The notes under the pieces: generated by a model
Databases searched by the model: none
What the model was told of the DNA's origin: nothing
What the model saw: only the letters and a program-made list of their open reading frames with translations
Program-made: the position numbers and the translations under genes
From: Mesorhizobium sp. B2-7-2
GTDB lineage: Bacteria > Pseudomonadota > Alphaproteobacteria > Rhizobiales > Rhizobiaceae
DNA length: 64,000 bases
Assembly: GCF_006440775.1 (NCBI RefSeq)
Contig: NZ_VFTZ01000016.1
Span: 92,724 to 156,723 of the forward strand
Direction: 5' to 3'
Shown: one piece after another, positions 44,618 through 54,133 of the stretch
Layout of the letters: every line of letters begins with the position of its first letter
How positions within the stretch are numbered: the first letter of the stretch is position 1

Positions 44618-46441
44618 TCATTCGACGGTAACCGATTTTGCGAGATTGCGCGGCTGGTCGACATCTTTGCCCATCAAGACCGCCGTGTGATACGCAAGAA
44701 GCTGTATCGGCAGCGCAAAGATCATTGGCGCGATAATCTCGTCGACTACCGGCAGCACGATCGTGTGCATCGTGTCGAGTTTCGAAGCAGCGGCCCCTTT
44801 CTCATCCGTGATGAGGATAATCCGACCGCCTCTGGCGGCCGCTTCCTGCATGTTCGAGACGGTCTTGTCGAAAAAGCGATCATGTGGCGCGATGACGATC
44901 ACTGGCATGTTTTCGTCGACCAGTGCGAGCGGACCATGCTTCAATTCACCAGCCGCATATCCCTCGGCATGGATGTAGGATATCTCCTTGAGCTTCAGCG
45001 CACCTTCCATTGCCAGCGGGAAACTGGTGCCGCGGCCGATATACAGGACGTCATGAAATTTTGACAGTTCGCGCGATAGGAGCTCGACATCTGGCTTGAT
45101 GCTGTTCAGGACCCGGCCCATGACGCCCGGCATTTCGGCAAGACTCGTGACGAGCGCCTTTGCCTCATCTTGCGTTGCCGTTCCACGGGCCCTGGCAGCG
45201 CCAATGGCGAGTGTGGCTAGAGCCACAAGCTGGCAGGTGAACGCCTTGGTGGAGGCAACGCCGATCTCCGGGCCGGCGAAGATCGGGAAGACGGCGTCGG
45301 CCTCCCGCGCGATGCTCGATTCCCGGCTGTTGACGACAGCGCCGGTCTTCAGCCCACGCGCCTTGCAGTATCTCAGGGATGCGAGCGTGTCGGCGGTTTC
45401 ACCGGACTGCGAAATGAAGAGAGCCGCCGACTGCGGCGGCAACGGGATCTCCCGGTAGCGGAATTCGGACGCGACGTCGATTTCGACCGGCAGGCGCGCA
45501 TAGCGCTCGAACCAGTATTTTGCGATAAGTCCAGCCAGATAGGCGGTGCCGCAAGCCGAGATCGCCAGGCTCGGGATGCCGGCGAAATCTATGCAAGACG
45601 TCGTGTCGGCGCGATTCCCTTCGAAGCTGGTGTGATAACCGAGCGCACGGGCGACAACCTCGGGCTGCTCATGAATTTCCTTCTCCATGAAATGGCGATA
45701 CTTGCCCTTATCAGCCAGATATGCCCCGGCAAGGGAAGTCTGGCGCGGACGCTCGACGGGATGGCCATCGAAATTGAAGATGTCGACTCCTGTCTTGCCG
45801 ATAACGGCCCAGTCGCCGTCGACGAGATACGTGACCGCATTTGTGAAGGGAGCAAGCGCGATCGCGTCGGAGCCCAGGAACATCTCGCCGACGCCATGAC
45901 CGATCGCCAATGGGGGTCCATTGCGCGCCGCCATGATGGTGGACGGATCATCCTCAAAGAGAACAGCAAGCGCATAGGCACCCCTGACGCGCTTCAGCAT
46001 GGCATGCATTGCCTCACCCCTCCCCATGCCCTCACGGCGGTATCGTGCCAAGAGATGTACGACAACCTCGGTGTCGGTATCGGTCTGGAACTCGGCGCCC
46101 GCCGCCGCGAGTTCATCCTTCAACTCGGCGAAATTCTCGATGATGCCGTTGTGAACCACGGCCACACCCTCCGCAATGTGCGGGTGCGCGTTGCGCTCGG
46201 TGGGTGCGCCGTGGGTCGCCCAACGCGTGTGTGCGATGCCGACGATCCCACTCAGCGGCTCTTCCTTCAACCTTCTCTCGAGGTTGACAAGCTTGCCCTT
46301 CGCGCGCCGGGAGTGCAGCGAGCCCTCGCAAATGGTGGCAAGGCCGGCTGAGTCATAGCCGCGATATTCGAGCCGCTTCAACGCGTCGACCAACCGCTCC
46401 GACACCGGCTGATGCCCGACAATGCCAACAATCCCGCACAT
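44618..46441 (-). CDS. glmS: Glutamine-fructose-6-phosphate aminotransferase (GlmS/NodM type), cargo gene
   Basis: A complete 607-residue enzyme that makes glucosamine-6-phosphate from fructose-6-phosphate and glutamine. Cys2 (MCGIVGIVGHQPV) is the glutaminase nucleophile, TRWATHGAPTERNAHPH completes that domain, and two SIS sugar-isomerase domains follow (SACGTAYLAG; ISQSGETADTLASLR; the end is NLAKSVTVE). Its product feeds cell-wall and, in rhizobia, Nod-factor synthesis, where the paralogue is called NodM. It sits between traG and the relaxase, i.e. inside the conjugation module, so it is probably an extra copy carried by the element. I saw no nod box upstream. Whether this is the housekeeping copy cannot be told from the window. 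Confidence 0.94.
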   Translation of the reverse strand: MCGIVGIVGHQPVSERLVDALKRLEYRGYDSAGLATICEGSLHSRRAKGKLVNLERRLKEEPLSGIVGIAHTRWATHGAPTERNAHPHIAEGVAVVHNGIIENFAELKDELAAAGAEFQTDTDTEVVVHLLARYRREGMGRGEAMHAMLKRVRGAYALAVLFEDDPSTIMAARNGPPLAIGHGVGEMFLGSDAIALAPFTNAVTYLVDGDWAVIGKTGVDIFNFDGHPVERPRQTSLAGAYLADKGKYRHFMEKEIHEQPEVVARALGYHTSFEGNRADTTSCIDFAGIPSLAISACGTAYLAGLIAKYWFERYARLPVEIDVASEFRYREIPLPPQSAALFISQSGETADTLASLRYCKARGLKTGAVVNSRESSIAREADAVFPIFAGPEIGVASTKAFTCQLVALATLAIGAARARGTATQDEAKALVTSLAEMPGVMGRVLNSIKPDVELLSRELSKFHDVLYIGRGTSFPLAMEGALKLKEISYIHAEGYAAGELKHGPLALVDENMPVIVIAPHDRFFDKTVSNMQEAAARGGRIILITDEKGAAASKLDTMHTIVLPVVDEIIAPMIFALPIQLLAYHTAVLMGKDVDQPRNLAKSVTVE

Positions 46442-47171
46442 GACTTCGTCTCCGAATTCTTCCCGGTAGCCTCAGTCGGCTCGAAGGGAACGCGCCAAGC
46501 GCTCAGCCTCCGTAGTAGAATTCTGCAAAACAGGTAAAATCGATTTTTGGGATAGCTGCCATCCAGCCAGCGGATAGGCGAGCATGTCTTTTGACATCCG
46601 GCGAGACGGATCGTTGATCTCGGCTCTGCAGGTCTCCTGACCTCAACTCACCCGTCTCGGAGAGTTAGTAAGCTGTCAAATTCGTCAGCGATTGGCGCAA
46701 TTTGCGGCCATGTTCAGTGCTTTTTCGACCTTCGCGGCCGCGCAGATTGTCCCTGCAAGCTGTCCATCATGGGGACCGCCGCGTGTCGCGGAGAGGATGG
46801 CCCGGTGGCCGACTTAGTCGCGGAGTGTTCGGCGGTGCGGAGTTTCGGCCGCTGAAATTCAGCCGTGGCAACGTCGCCGAGTCGCCGACGCTGCCGCCGC
46901 AACCGCGCTGTGTCGATCTTAGACAAGGCCGAATGCCAGGCTCTGCCGATGGCCCTAAGGATCATTTGCATTGCTACCTTCCTCTGCTGCCCAGCGCATT
47001 CCCGTCGTCTGCGTCAGTCGATTTGGGATCGTGCATCAAAGATCGATGCCGATGCGAATCGGGTGGCTATCAGCCCCATTTTTCGCTGCCGATGCAAGCA
47101 GGCTCGGAGCACCTTGTCGAAGTCTTGCCCGGGCCGATCGAAGGCAGACCGCGTTCGTATAGCTGCGCAGG
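46442..47171. other. 730-nt gap between glmS and relaxase, with a doubtful small ORF
   Basis: No gene is clearly supported. A minus-strand ORF (46714-46971, 85 codons, MQMILRAIGRAWHSALSKID) has a fair GGAAGG ribosome site and a basic N-terminal half but no known family. The 240 nt before glmS are AT-richer and probably hold its promoter. Confidence 0.35.
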
Positions 47172-49142
47172 TCACGAGACGTTGGGCCCACTCCTTTGCC
47201 GACCGATGTTCCAAGAGATGCCCTCGCGCTGCACCAGGCCGGAAACCTCTTTGCCGACATGCCGCTCGAGAACCGGCCGCCATGGTACGAGCGTGAACTC
47301 TCGCGATTTCTCGATAACGGCGTATTTGCCGCTGGCGAGTTCAACTGACCGGCGGAGCGTGCCCTCTACGCGATGACCGGGCCGCGTTTCGGCATAGGAC
47401 AGGCCAAGCTCTTCCGACAGTTGACCGGCAACACGGTTCAACTCCCGCTGGCGGAGGATCGAAACCATGTTGGCGCGATAGATGATCCGATCCTGCTCCT
47501 CATGAGCAAGGCCCTGCGCGATCAGCCACTGCTGCCGGCGGCTCCGCGCCTCCTGCACTTCACGGCCGAAGCCCGAATTGCGCAACCTCTCTGATGCCTC
47601 GGAGACAAGCTGGCTGTCGATCCAGGTCGCGCCGTCAAAGCCAACCTGCCGCTCCAGCGGCATCGATGAGAGCTTGTCGACCGTGACCGGCTGGGTCCTG
47701 GCCTGCTGGCGCTCGTAGGCGACGACACGATCGAGATGATCCGGCGCGATGATCCAGGTGCCGTCGGGCTCGCGCTCCACGCCCCCGATAGCGCGCCGGA
47801 TTGCCTCCAGCCGGCGGACATGCGTATCGGCGAAGCGGTCGGTGGCGGCCGGATCGTGCTTCAGATGAATGTCGATGTTGTAGCGGCCGTCATGGGCAGC
47901 CGCGATTTCGACCACTGTGCGGTCAACCAGCCTGGGCTGTGTGTTCCTCGGCGTGACACGCACGATGCAGCCGTCGGGCGTCGGCTCTGTCGCCTCGCCC
48001 TTGCCGATGTCGATGTATCGGGTTTTGCCATCCACACCGTCGACGATGAGGTAATGCCGGTCGCTGAGCTCGTCGGCCAGCCCGCGCGCGACAACGCGGC
48101 CGACGACAGGGGCGGCCTGCTCGCCGGATCCATCGTGGATCACGCAGTCGGCGGCACTGCGGGCGATCCCCCTGCCCGTCAGTTCGCGATGCAAGGTCTT
48201 GATGATGTCGCCGCGTTCGCCGATGCGGCGCAGCGTCGCTTCAAGCCCGTCGTCGAGCCGCCAGCGGCGCGGGGCGATCTCTTCCGCCAGATGCATCCGC
48301 TCGAGCTTGCGCAGGCGCCCCTGGTGCAAGGTCTGTCGAAACGCGTCGCGGCTATCCAGCGAAACCAGCCCACTGTCGTCACGCAGCTGCAGCAGGCGGC
48401 GGTCGATGCTGGTGAAGCGTTCCTGCTGCATTTCCTGGCGCAGGCGATGCTCGATCTCGTGGTCGGTGCGCGGACCGAGATCGAGGCTGACCAGCTCGGC
48501 GGCGCGCTCGCGGATGCCGCTCGAGATGTATTCTCGCGCTATAACAAGATTCTCGCCGCGATCGTCCTTGCCACGCACGATGATGTGGGTGTGCGGATGG
48601 CCGGTATTGAAATGGTCCACGGCAACCCAGTCGAGCTTCGTGCCGAGATCCTCCTCCATCTGTGCCATGAGCCGCCGCGTCAGTGGCTTGAGGTCGTCAA
48701 ATTCGATGCCGTCCTCGGGTGCGACGATGAAGCGGAATTGATGGCGATCGCCATCGGCACGATCGAGGAAGTCCTTGCCAGCGACGCAATCGCTGTCGGC
48801 GCCGTAGAGCTGGCCAGGCGCGCCGTCCCGGGTGACGCCGTCGCGCTGGATGTAGCGCAGATGCGCACGCGCCCCGTCCGCGCTCTTGCCGGCCAGCTTG
48901 ACGACACGCGCCTTGACGACGACCCGGCGCTGGCGGAAGGCTGCATGGCGATCGCGTGATTTCAGCAGCGCGGCCGTCGCCCCACCCCGGCCTATCCTGC
49001 TGCCCGCGAAGCGCCCACCACGCTGGGGCCGGCCACCAGCTCGGTTGATCGCCGCCCGCACCTGGCCGGCAAAGCGTTTGCCGGCCTTCGAACCACGGGA
49101 GCCAATCTTCCCGAGCTTCGGTCTGAACTCGTCATCCCTCAT
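47172..49142 (-). CDS. Relaxase/mobilization nuclease with DUF3363 domain
   Basis: A 656-residue relaxase that nicks the origin of transfer and leads DNA into the recipient. An Arg/Gly-rich start (MRDDEFRPKLGKIGSRGSKA) precedes the nuclease domain with HLRYIQRDG and the metal-binding DHFNTGHPHTHIIVRG. The long C-terminal DUF3363 part (GDIIKTLHRELTGRG, RHYLIVDGVDGKTRYIDIG, RQQWLIAQGLA) follows. Its architecture matches the RlxS relaxases of rhizobial integrative conjugative elements, which also sit next to a TraF-like peptidase. The ATG at 49142 was chosen because upstream codons lack relaxase features. Confidence 0.9.
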   Translation of the reverse strand: MRDDEFRPKLGKIGSRGSKAGKRFAGQVRAAINRAGGRPQRGGRFAGSRIGRGGATAALLKSRDRHAAFRQRRVVVKARVVKLAGKSADGARAHLRYIQRDGVTRDGAPGQLYGADSDCVAGKDFLDRADGDRHQFRFIVAPEDGIEFDDLKPLTRRLMAQMEEDLGTKLDWVAVDHFNTGHPHTHIIVRGKDDRGENLVIAREYISSGIRERAAELVSLDLGPRTDHEIEHRLRQEMQQERFTSIDRRLLQLRDDSGLVSLDSRDAFRQTLHQGRLRKLERMHLAEEIAPRRWRLDDGLEATLRRIGERGDIIKTLHRELTGRGIARSAADCVIHDGSGEQAAPVVGRVVARGLADELSDRHYLIVDGVDGKTRYIDIGKGEATEPTPDGCIVRVTPRNTQPRLVDRTVVEIAAAHDGRYNIDIHLKHDPAATDRFADTHVRRLEAIRRAIGGVEREPDGTWIIAPDHLDRVVAYERQQARTQPVTVDKLSSMPLERQVGFDGATWIDSQLVSEASERLRNSGFGREVQEARSRRQQWLIAQGLAHEEQDRIIYRANMVSILRQRELNRVAGQLSEELGLSYAETRPGHRVEGTLRRSVELASGKYAVIEKSREFTLVPWRPVLERHVGKEVSGLVQREGISWNIGRQRSGPNVS

Positions 49143-49321
49143 GCTTGGCCTGCGCCTGGAACAGAGTCGAATCAGCCATTTGCGCTCCGAAGTTCTCCTG
49201 ACGCTGGAGGGTGCCTCCGGCAAAAATGATGTGCAGACAGACACTTCGCCGGCCCTGGGAGGCGGTGCCTTTATCTTGCCTTCCGCGCCCCACCCCTTTG
49301 GACGCGTCCGGCCCCCCATTG

Positions 49322-50005
49322 CTAGCGTTCCGGCTCTTTGACATGTGCGACATCCCTCCCCAGCGGCACGAAGAGATCGCCGTTTCGCGCAAAAGCGCGA
49401 CCACCATTTTGCGGGAAAAACAGCGAGCGCCCCGAGGGTGCATCTTGCCTGTCCGGAGCGACAGATTTGCCCTTGAACTGCTCGATGTCGGTTCGCGAAA
49501 CTCCGGCAGCCCGGAGCTGCTTGAGGTAGTCGACGGTCTCTTTCGGCAGCGGCGTGCCGCGCTTCAGATGCGCCTGGTAGCGCTCGGGTCCGGCGTTGTA
49601 AGCGGCAAACAGCCCGGGGAACCCGAAGCGGTCATACATGGCGCGGAGATAGGCAGTGCCGGCCAGAATGTTGTCGTGCGGATCGTGGGGATCGGCGCCC
49701 AGTCCGTATTGCGCGCGCATGTCCTGATAGGTTTCCGGCATCACCTGCATGAGGCCCATGGCACCGGCGCGCGAGGTGATCGGCCGGCCGTGGAGCATCG
49801 TCTTGCCGCCGCTTTCGGCATCGATCACCGCGTAGATCCAGGCCTCGGGAACACGGAAACGCTTGCTTGCTTCGGCAACGAAGTGCCGCCATTTTCCAAG
49901 CTGCGGACTATGGGAGATGGCGACCGGCTCAGCGCCGGTCGAGGCGGAACAGGCGCATGGCGCGACAGCGATCATGCCAAGCATCAGGAGGGCTACTCGG
50001 TCCAT
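49322..50005 (-). CDS. Lytic transglycosylase (VirB1-like)
   Basis: A 227-residue exported protein with a signal peptide (residues 1-18) and an SLT domain: catalytic Glu in WIYAVIDAESGG, then RAGAMGLMQVMPETYQDM and LFAAYNAGPERY. It opens the peptidoglycan for the transfer apparatus. Its start overlaps the end of the S26 peptidase gene by 13 nt. Confidence 0.92.
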   Translation of the reverse strand: MDRVALLMLGMIAVAPCACSASTGAEPVAISHSPQLGKWRHFVAEASKRFRVPEAWIYAVIDAESGGKTMLHGRPITSRAGAMGLMQVMPETYQDMRAQYGLGADPHDPHDNILAGTAYLRAMYDRFGFPGLFAAYNAGPERYQAHLKRGTPLPKETVDYLKQLRAAGVSRTDIEQFKGKSVAPDRQDAPSGRSLFFPQNGGRAFARNGDLFVPLGRDVAHVKEPER

Positions 50006-50541
50006 AGCGGCGCGAGCCTCCCGATGATGTTGGTGGCTCGGACCGGCCCGAAATAGCGGCTGTCGAAAGAGCGCGGTGCCTCGCCGTTCAGCACGAAGAA
50101 TTCGTCGTCAGCGAGCGCGCGGCAGCCGCTCCACCAGGGCAGCGGACGGCCTTGGGTGTCGGTAACTAGCCGACGTGCGACGATCTTGCCGCCGATGATG
50201 ATCGCCTCGTTGAAGGCGCAGACACGTTCGTGCGGCAGCGCGGCAATGTGCTTTACAAGGGGAACGCCGTTCGGGAGATAGCCGCGTTCGGCAGCGAGGC
50301 CGGCAATGGCATCCGGTGCGCCGGCGAGCACCAGGTCGCCGCGTGCTGGCGCTCCCGCCACGACGCGATAGAGGCCAACCGGCGCGCTCGCCGAGGCGTT
50401 CCAGATCAAGAAGGGCGATGGGTTTGCAAGGGGGCCGAAGGCAACCAGGCCAAGGGCAATCGCGGTCGCGGCGATCGCCTTTGTCGCCCGAGCACGGCGC
50501 AGGCGGCTGCCGGTCAGACCGATGGAAGGAGGCCGGCTCAT
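49993..50541 (-). CDS. traF: S26 family signal peptidase, TraF-like
   Basis: A 182-residue membrane peptidase: N-terminal helix, catalytic Ser in the ASAPVGLYRV motif and catalytic Lys in VPLVKHIAALP, as in TraF of RP4, which matures and cyclises the TrbC pilin. A C-terminal FFVLNGEAPRSFDSRYFGPV box completes the family pattern. The start overlaps the stop of the AlpA-like gene (4 nt). Confidence 0.9.
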   Translation of the reverse strand: MSRPPSIGLTGSRLRRARATKAIAATAIALGLVAFGPLANPSPFLIWNASASAPVGLYRVVAGAPARGDLVLAGAPDAIAGLAAERGYLPNGVPLVKHIAALPHERVCAFNEAIIIGGKIVARRLVTDTQGRPLPWWSGCRALADDEFFVLNGEAPRSFDSRYFGPVRATNIIGRLAPLWTE

Positions 50542-50777
50542 GAACGGCCTCCATCGTTGGAATGGGTCTGGTTATGGCGGCCTTTCGACCAGTCGTCGAG
50601 CTCGTCGATGTGGTAGCGGACGTAGCGGCCATGCTTGCGGAATTTCGGGCCGCCGCCCTTGAGCCGCATCTTTTCCAGCGTGCGCTGGGAGAGCCCTATG
50701 TAGAAGGCGGCTTGGGCTGTGTTGAGAAACGGACTGCCCTTTTTGGCGCGGGCGGCGCGTTCGTTTTCGTTGTCCAT
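50538..50777 (-). CDS. Small AlpA/MerR-like helix-turn-helix protein
   Basis: A 79-residue DNA-binding protein with the excisionase-type motif FLNTAQAAFYIGLSQRTLEK followed by GPKFRKHGRYVRYHIDELDDW. Such proteins act as excisionases or small regulators in integrative elements. I chose the ATG at 50777 (MDNENERAARAKK). It overlaps the S26 peptidase gene by 4 nt. Confidence 0.85.
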   Translation of the reverse strand: MDNENERAARAKKGSPFLNTAQAAFYIGLSQRTLEKMRLKGGGPKFRKHGRYVRYHIDELDDWSKGRHNQTHSNDGGRS

Positions 50778-50921
50778 GATGATCCTCGTTTGGCTTGCGA
50801 GCGAGACGAGGATGGGGGGGCGAGGTCGTCTTGGGGACGGGCGAAGAGTTGGGGGCGAGTTTTCGCCGCTCTGTGGCAAGAGCCCCGCGCCGGCTGCGGC
50901 GCGGGGCTCCGATGAGCCCGA

Positions 50922-51245
50922 TCAGTCGGCCGGGTTCCAGATGATGGCGTAGGTGTCGTCATCGTCCTGGCCGGCGGCGCGGCCCAGATTGGCGTAGAGC
51001 TTGCGCGGTCCGAACTCCGGCGCGGCAATCGACAGGCTCACATAATCCTTGCCGGAGGTCTCGCCGGTGCGGATCCAGCCGGCGCCAACTTCGACCCCTT
51101 GCGTCAGCACCCTGTAGTCGGGATGGTTGTCGGCGCTCTTGGCCTGGTTGGGGATGATGTCGATGTCGGCGCGGACGCTGAGGGTCTTGAGCTGGCCCTT
51201 GTAGGCGCCGTTTTCCTGCTTGTTGACGTAACCGATCGCGGTCAT
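50922..51245 (-). CDS. DUF736 protein
   Basis: A 107-residue protein: MTAIGYVNKQENGAYKGQLK, IPNQAKSADNHPDYRVL, GAGWIRTGETSGKDYVSLS and DTYAIIWNP are DUF736 hallmarks. The family is restricted mostly to conjugative elements of proteobacteria; function unknown. It is preceded by a 530-nt GC-rich leader. Confidence 0.92.
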   Translation of the reverse strand: MTAIGYVNKQENGAYKGQLKTLSVRADIDIIPNQAKSADNHPDYRVLTQGVEVGAGWIRTGETSGKDYVSLSIAAPEFGPRKLYANLGRAAGQDDDDTYAIIWNPAD

Positions 51246-51779
51246 TTCGAAGTCTCCTTTTGCTGTCGCCGGGGACCATCCCCTGCGATGGCGGACCGTG
51301 ATGGATGCGTCCGGAGCGCCTGAACCTGACAGGGCCGCAGCGCCAGCGGAGGACCCGAGCAGGCGGCTTTTTTGAAGCGGAGCGGCGCGAGGAAGCCGCC
51401 GCAGGCGGCGGGGAAAAAAGCTGCTGGCGAGGGTTTCGGGCGGCCGGACCCGTCCATAGGTCGACAAGCCAGCCGCAGGGGATGGTCCTGGCAGGGAGCA
51501 TGGAGATCGTGGCGAGCGCGGTCGCTGCAGCCAAGCCAAGCAGGAGAGGATTGCGGGACTGCGGCTGATGCCGCGCCATGCCGATCGAGATCGTGCCCCA
51601 CGGGTCGGGCGCCAGGGCAGGCATCCGACGGGCTGAACGACCTGCGGGACCAAGGTGGTTTGCCGGGCTGGATTGTGCCGCTGGAAACGGGGGGCAAAGG
51701 TCACGAACATGCGGCCATTGCGACCGGGGTGCGATGCCGAGCGGCGGCCATCCTGGCAGCCGCCGCCCAGCTTGACGGG
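51246..51779. other. GC-rich leader between DUF736 and ParB-like genes
   Basis: No firm gene. A minus-strand reading from 51579 (MARHQPQSRNPLLLGLAAAT) begins like a signal peptide but then turns into Arg/Pro-rich sequence overlapping DUF736 in another frame. The motif GCGGAGGACCCGAGC near 51345 recurs in the leader of the ArdC-like gene (55205-55225). The stretch may be a long untranslated leader. Confidence 0.4.
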
Positions 51780-53507
51780 CTATTGGCAGTCGAACAGGGA
51801 GCGGACCCGTGCCCATTGATCGGCGGTGCGCAAGCCGCCTCGATCCGTGTAGCTTTCGACCGGGAATTTCATCCAGCGCGGCAGCCAGGCCTCGACCTTT
51901 TGCCTGCCGTTTTCGCCGGACAGAAAGTCGCGGATGATTGTCTTTTGCGTCTTCACCTTCTCAGCGACATTGCCGTCCGCGACATGCTTGCCGCCGATTT
52001 CGGCAAGCATCGAATTGGCAATTTCCCTGTCGCGCAACAGGTCGAAGAAGGCGTCGTCCGGTTGCCAGCAAGCGGCGGTGTCGACATTGAGATGATTGCC
52101 GAGCGCCTCGATGACGGCACTGCCGGCCTCAAGCGTCTCGGCCATGACGATGCCGAGAACGCGCATCACATCATCGTCGGACAGCGTCAGCAAATGCGCA
52201 AACAGGCTTGCCGTGCCGAAGTCGCCGCCATTGCGGCCAGCGACCGCGCCACCCTCGTCCGGTTCTCCAAGCAGCGCCAGGACCTCGCGCCGCTTATCCG
52301 TGAAGGCGGTTTCGGCCTTGCAGGCTGAAAGGCTTGCCGCCACGATTTCGTTGGCGGCGCGCTGCGGCTCGGTACGCACCTGCCACAGGCTTGAGCCGGC
52401 AATCGCATGTGCCACCATCAGGCGAAGGGCTGCGGCCGGACGGTCAAGGAGCGCCAAGCGCACGATGGCATGACGGTGCAGATCGACATAATTCTGCATC
52501 GGTCCAGTGACTTCGGGCCGCGAGGGTTTGTCCGGGGTCTCGGCCTCTGCGGCCTCGCCATTGGCTCGGGCGCGGCGGGCTTGCTTGTGCGACAGCCAGC
52601 CCTCGTGACACGCGACCTCGCCGCGATGCGAGACTGATATAAAGACCTTGCCGCCCTTCTTCTTCGGCGTCTTTTCGTGGTCCCATGCGTGAAAATGTTG
52701 ACTCGGTTCGAGCACGATCACTTCGCTCCATCCGGCCTCAAGAAAGGCGTTGCGCGTGGCGGCTATCGCCTCATTCTGCTTGAGCCAGAACAGGTCGGCG
52801 TCGGCAAAATAGCTTTCCTCGCCGAACAGATCGGAGACGATCAGGCCGGGATAGTCCTCGATGGCGAACAGCGCCACCTTGGTCGAGATCGACTGGCCGC
52901 CGAACAGCCATTGCTTCAATTGCCAGCCGCGCGGCGCGCGGTTGTCGGGATCGGCAAAGAGCGCCAGCCAGTCCTTCTGCTGCGCCTTCGAGGCCATGGT
53001 GAGATGGCGCACCGTCTCGGCGTCGATTTCCTCGCGGCGATAGGCTTCGCGAATCCTGGGCAGAAGCTCGCCGAGCGCCAGAATCCGCTTCACCTGATGC
53101 TCGGTGAGGCCGAACGTGGCCGCGATATCGGCGATTGTGCGACCTTCCCTGATGAGGCGGGAAAAGGTTTCCCATTGCGAGACCTCGTCGGGATCGAGGC
53201 GGGCGATATTTTCAATCAGGGAGGCTTCGAGCGCGTCGGCGTCGTCGCCATCCTCCATGATGGCGCATGGCAGCGGCGCGGCCTTGCCGCGCTCGTCGGC
53301 AACGGTCTTGGCCGCGAAATAGCGTCGGCGCCCGGCGACGATCTCGAAGGTGTCGGGCGAGCCGTTGGGCCGCACCAGAAGCGGAACAAGGACGCCGCGC
53401 GCCCGCACCGAGGGCAGGATGTCGGCGATGTCGGGCGCGCGTTTGGAATGCCGCATGTTGGCGGCGGCGATGCTCAATTGGTCGATGGAAACGTGGGCAA
53501 GCTGCAT
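51780..53507 (-). CDS. ParB/RepB/Spo0J-like DNA-binding protein
   Basis: A 575-residue protein. The N-terminal ParB nuclease-like domain shows RGVLVPLLVRP, GRRRYFAAKTV and ASLIENIARLDPDEVSQWETF, followed by a helix-turn-helix (TIADIAATFGLTEHQVKRIL). A long C-terminal region of about 350 residues follows that is typical of the ParB-like proteins of alphaproteobacterial conjugative elements. It probably serves maintenance of the excised element or gene control. No parA lies beside it. Confidence 0.9.
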   Translation of the reverse strand: MQLAHVSIDQLSIAAANMRHSKRAPDIADILPSVRARGVLVPLLVRPNGSPDTFEIVAGRRRYFAAKTVADERGKAAPLPCAIMEDGDDADALEASLIENIARLDPDEVSQWETFSRLIREGRTIADIAATFGLTEHQVKRILALGELLPRIREAYRREEIDAETVRHLTMASKAQQKDWLALFADPDNRAPRGWQLKQWLFGGQSISTKVALFAIEDYPGLIVSDLFGEESYFADADLFWLKQNEAIAATRNAFLEAGWSEVIVLEPSQHFHAWDHEKTPKKKGGKVFISVSHRGEVACHEGWLSHKQARRARANGEAAEAETPDKPSRPEVTGPMQNYVDLHRHAIVRLALLDRPAAALRLMVAHAIAGSSLWQVRTEPQRAANEIVAASLSACKAETAFTDKRREVLALLGEPDEGGAVAGRNGGDFGTASLFAHLLTLSDDDVMRVLGIVMAETLEAGSAVIEALGNHLNVDTAACWQPDDAFFDLLRDREIANSMLAEIGGKHVADGNVAEKVKTQKTIIRDFLSGENGRQKVEAWLPRWMKFPVESYTDRGGLRTADQWARVRSLFDCQ

Positions 53508-53590
53508 GGTCTTTCTCCTTTGCTATGGCCGAAATTGCCTGACCGCGAGGCCGCTGGCCGAGCGGCGCGACGGTTTTGCGCCGGAGGGCG

Positions 53591-54001
53591 CTATTGTTCC
53601 GCCCGGTCGGACGGAAGCTCGGGAAGGGAAAGCGAGAGGGCGGCGGCGGCCTGCCGCAAGAGCCCTTCGGCCTCGGTGATGTGGCCGCATAGGCGAGCGG
53701 CTTCGGCATAGACCGAGAGCGGAAACCGCGCCTTGAAATAAAGGTCGCGCTCGATGCCGAGGCCAAGCGGTCCCTTCACGGTTTGGAGCTCGGCAAGGCT
53801 GACGCTGCCGAGTTCGGGGAAGCCCAATCCGAGATCACAGAGGCCGAAGAGTGTATCGCCATCAGCATCGAGCTCGCTCAGGAGCCAGGTGGCGGCGCCC
53901 AGCGGATTGAACAGTTTCACGACCGGAACATGGTCGGCTTCGGTCTCGGCAGCGCCATTGGCGAGCAGAAGAAGGCGCAGTTCGTCAGTGATGAGGATCA
54001 T
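53591..54001 (-). CDS. DUF2958 protein
   Basis: A 136-residue protein with MILITDELRLLLLANG, HVPVVKLFNPLGAATWLLSE, LFGLCDLGLGFPELGSVSLA and RDLYFKARFPLSVYAEAA, the DUF2958 pattern. The family is found in conjugative elements next to ParB-like and ArdC-like genes; function unknown. It lies 83 nt before the ParB-like gene on the same strand. Confidence 0.9.
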   Translation of the reverse strand: MILITDELRLLLLANGAAETEADHVPVVKLFNPLGAATWLLSELDADGDTLFGLCDLGLGFPELGSVSLAELQTVKGPLGLGIERDLYFKARFPLSVYAEAARLCGHITEAEGLLRQAAAALSLSLPELPSDRAEQ

Positions 54002-54133
54002 TGCGGCGTTCCTTCAAAACGGTTCGTGATTGACGGCGGGTTGACCAACAGGCCGGTATTCAAGGGGTTTCCGCGCGGCCGCATCGCGCGCCGTCAGAAG
54101 CGCAAGGCTCTCGCGTAGGGCGACGAAGCGCGC

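Noticed and set aside
46442..46700. nod box or glmS riboswitch before the glmS-like gene
   Set aside because: No ATC-N9-GAT series of a nod box was found, and the glmS ribozyme is known from Gram-positive bacteria; the sequence shows no such core.
47736..48959. 407-codon plus-strand frame opposite the relaxase
   Set aside because: The minus strand encodes clear relaxase motifs; the plus frame is a GC-bias shadow.
49143..49321. Origin of transfer between the relaxase and transglycosylase genes
   Set aside because: The 180-nt gap has GC-rich partial repeats, but I saw no clear inverted repeat with a nic-like site, so no call is made.
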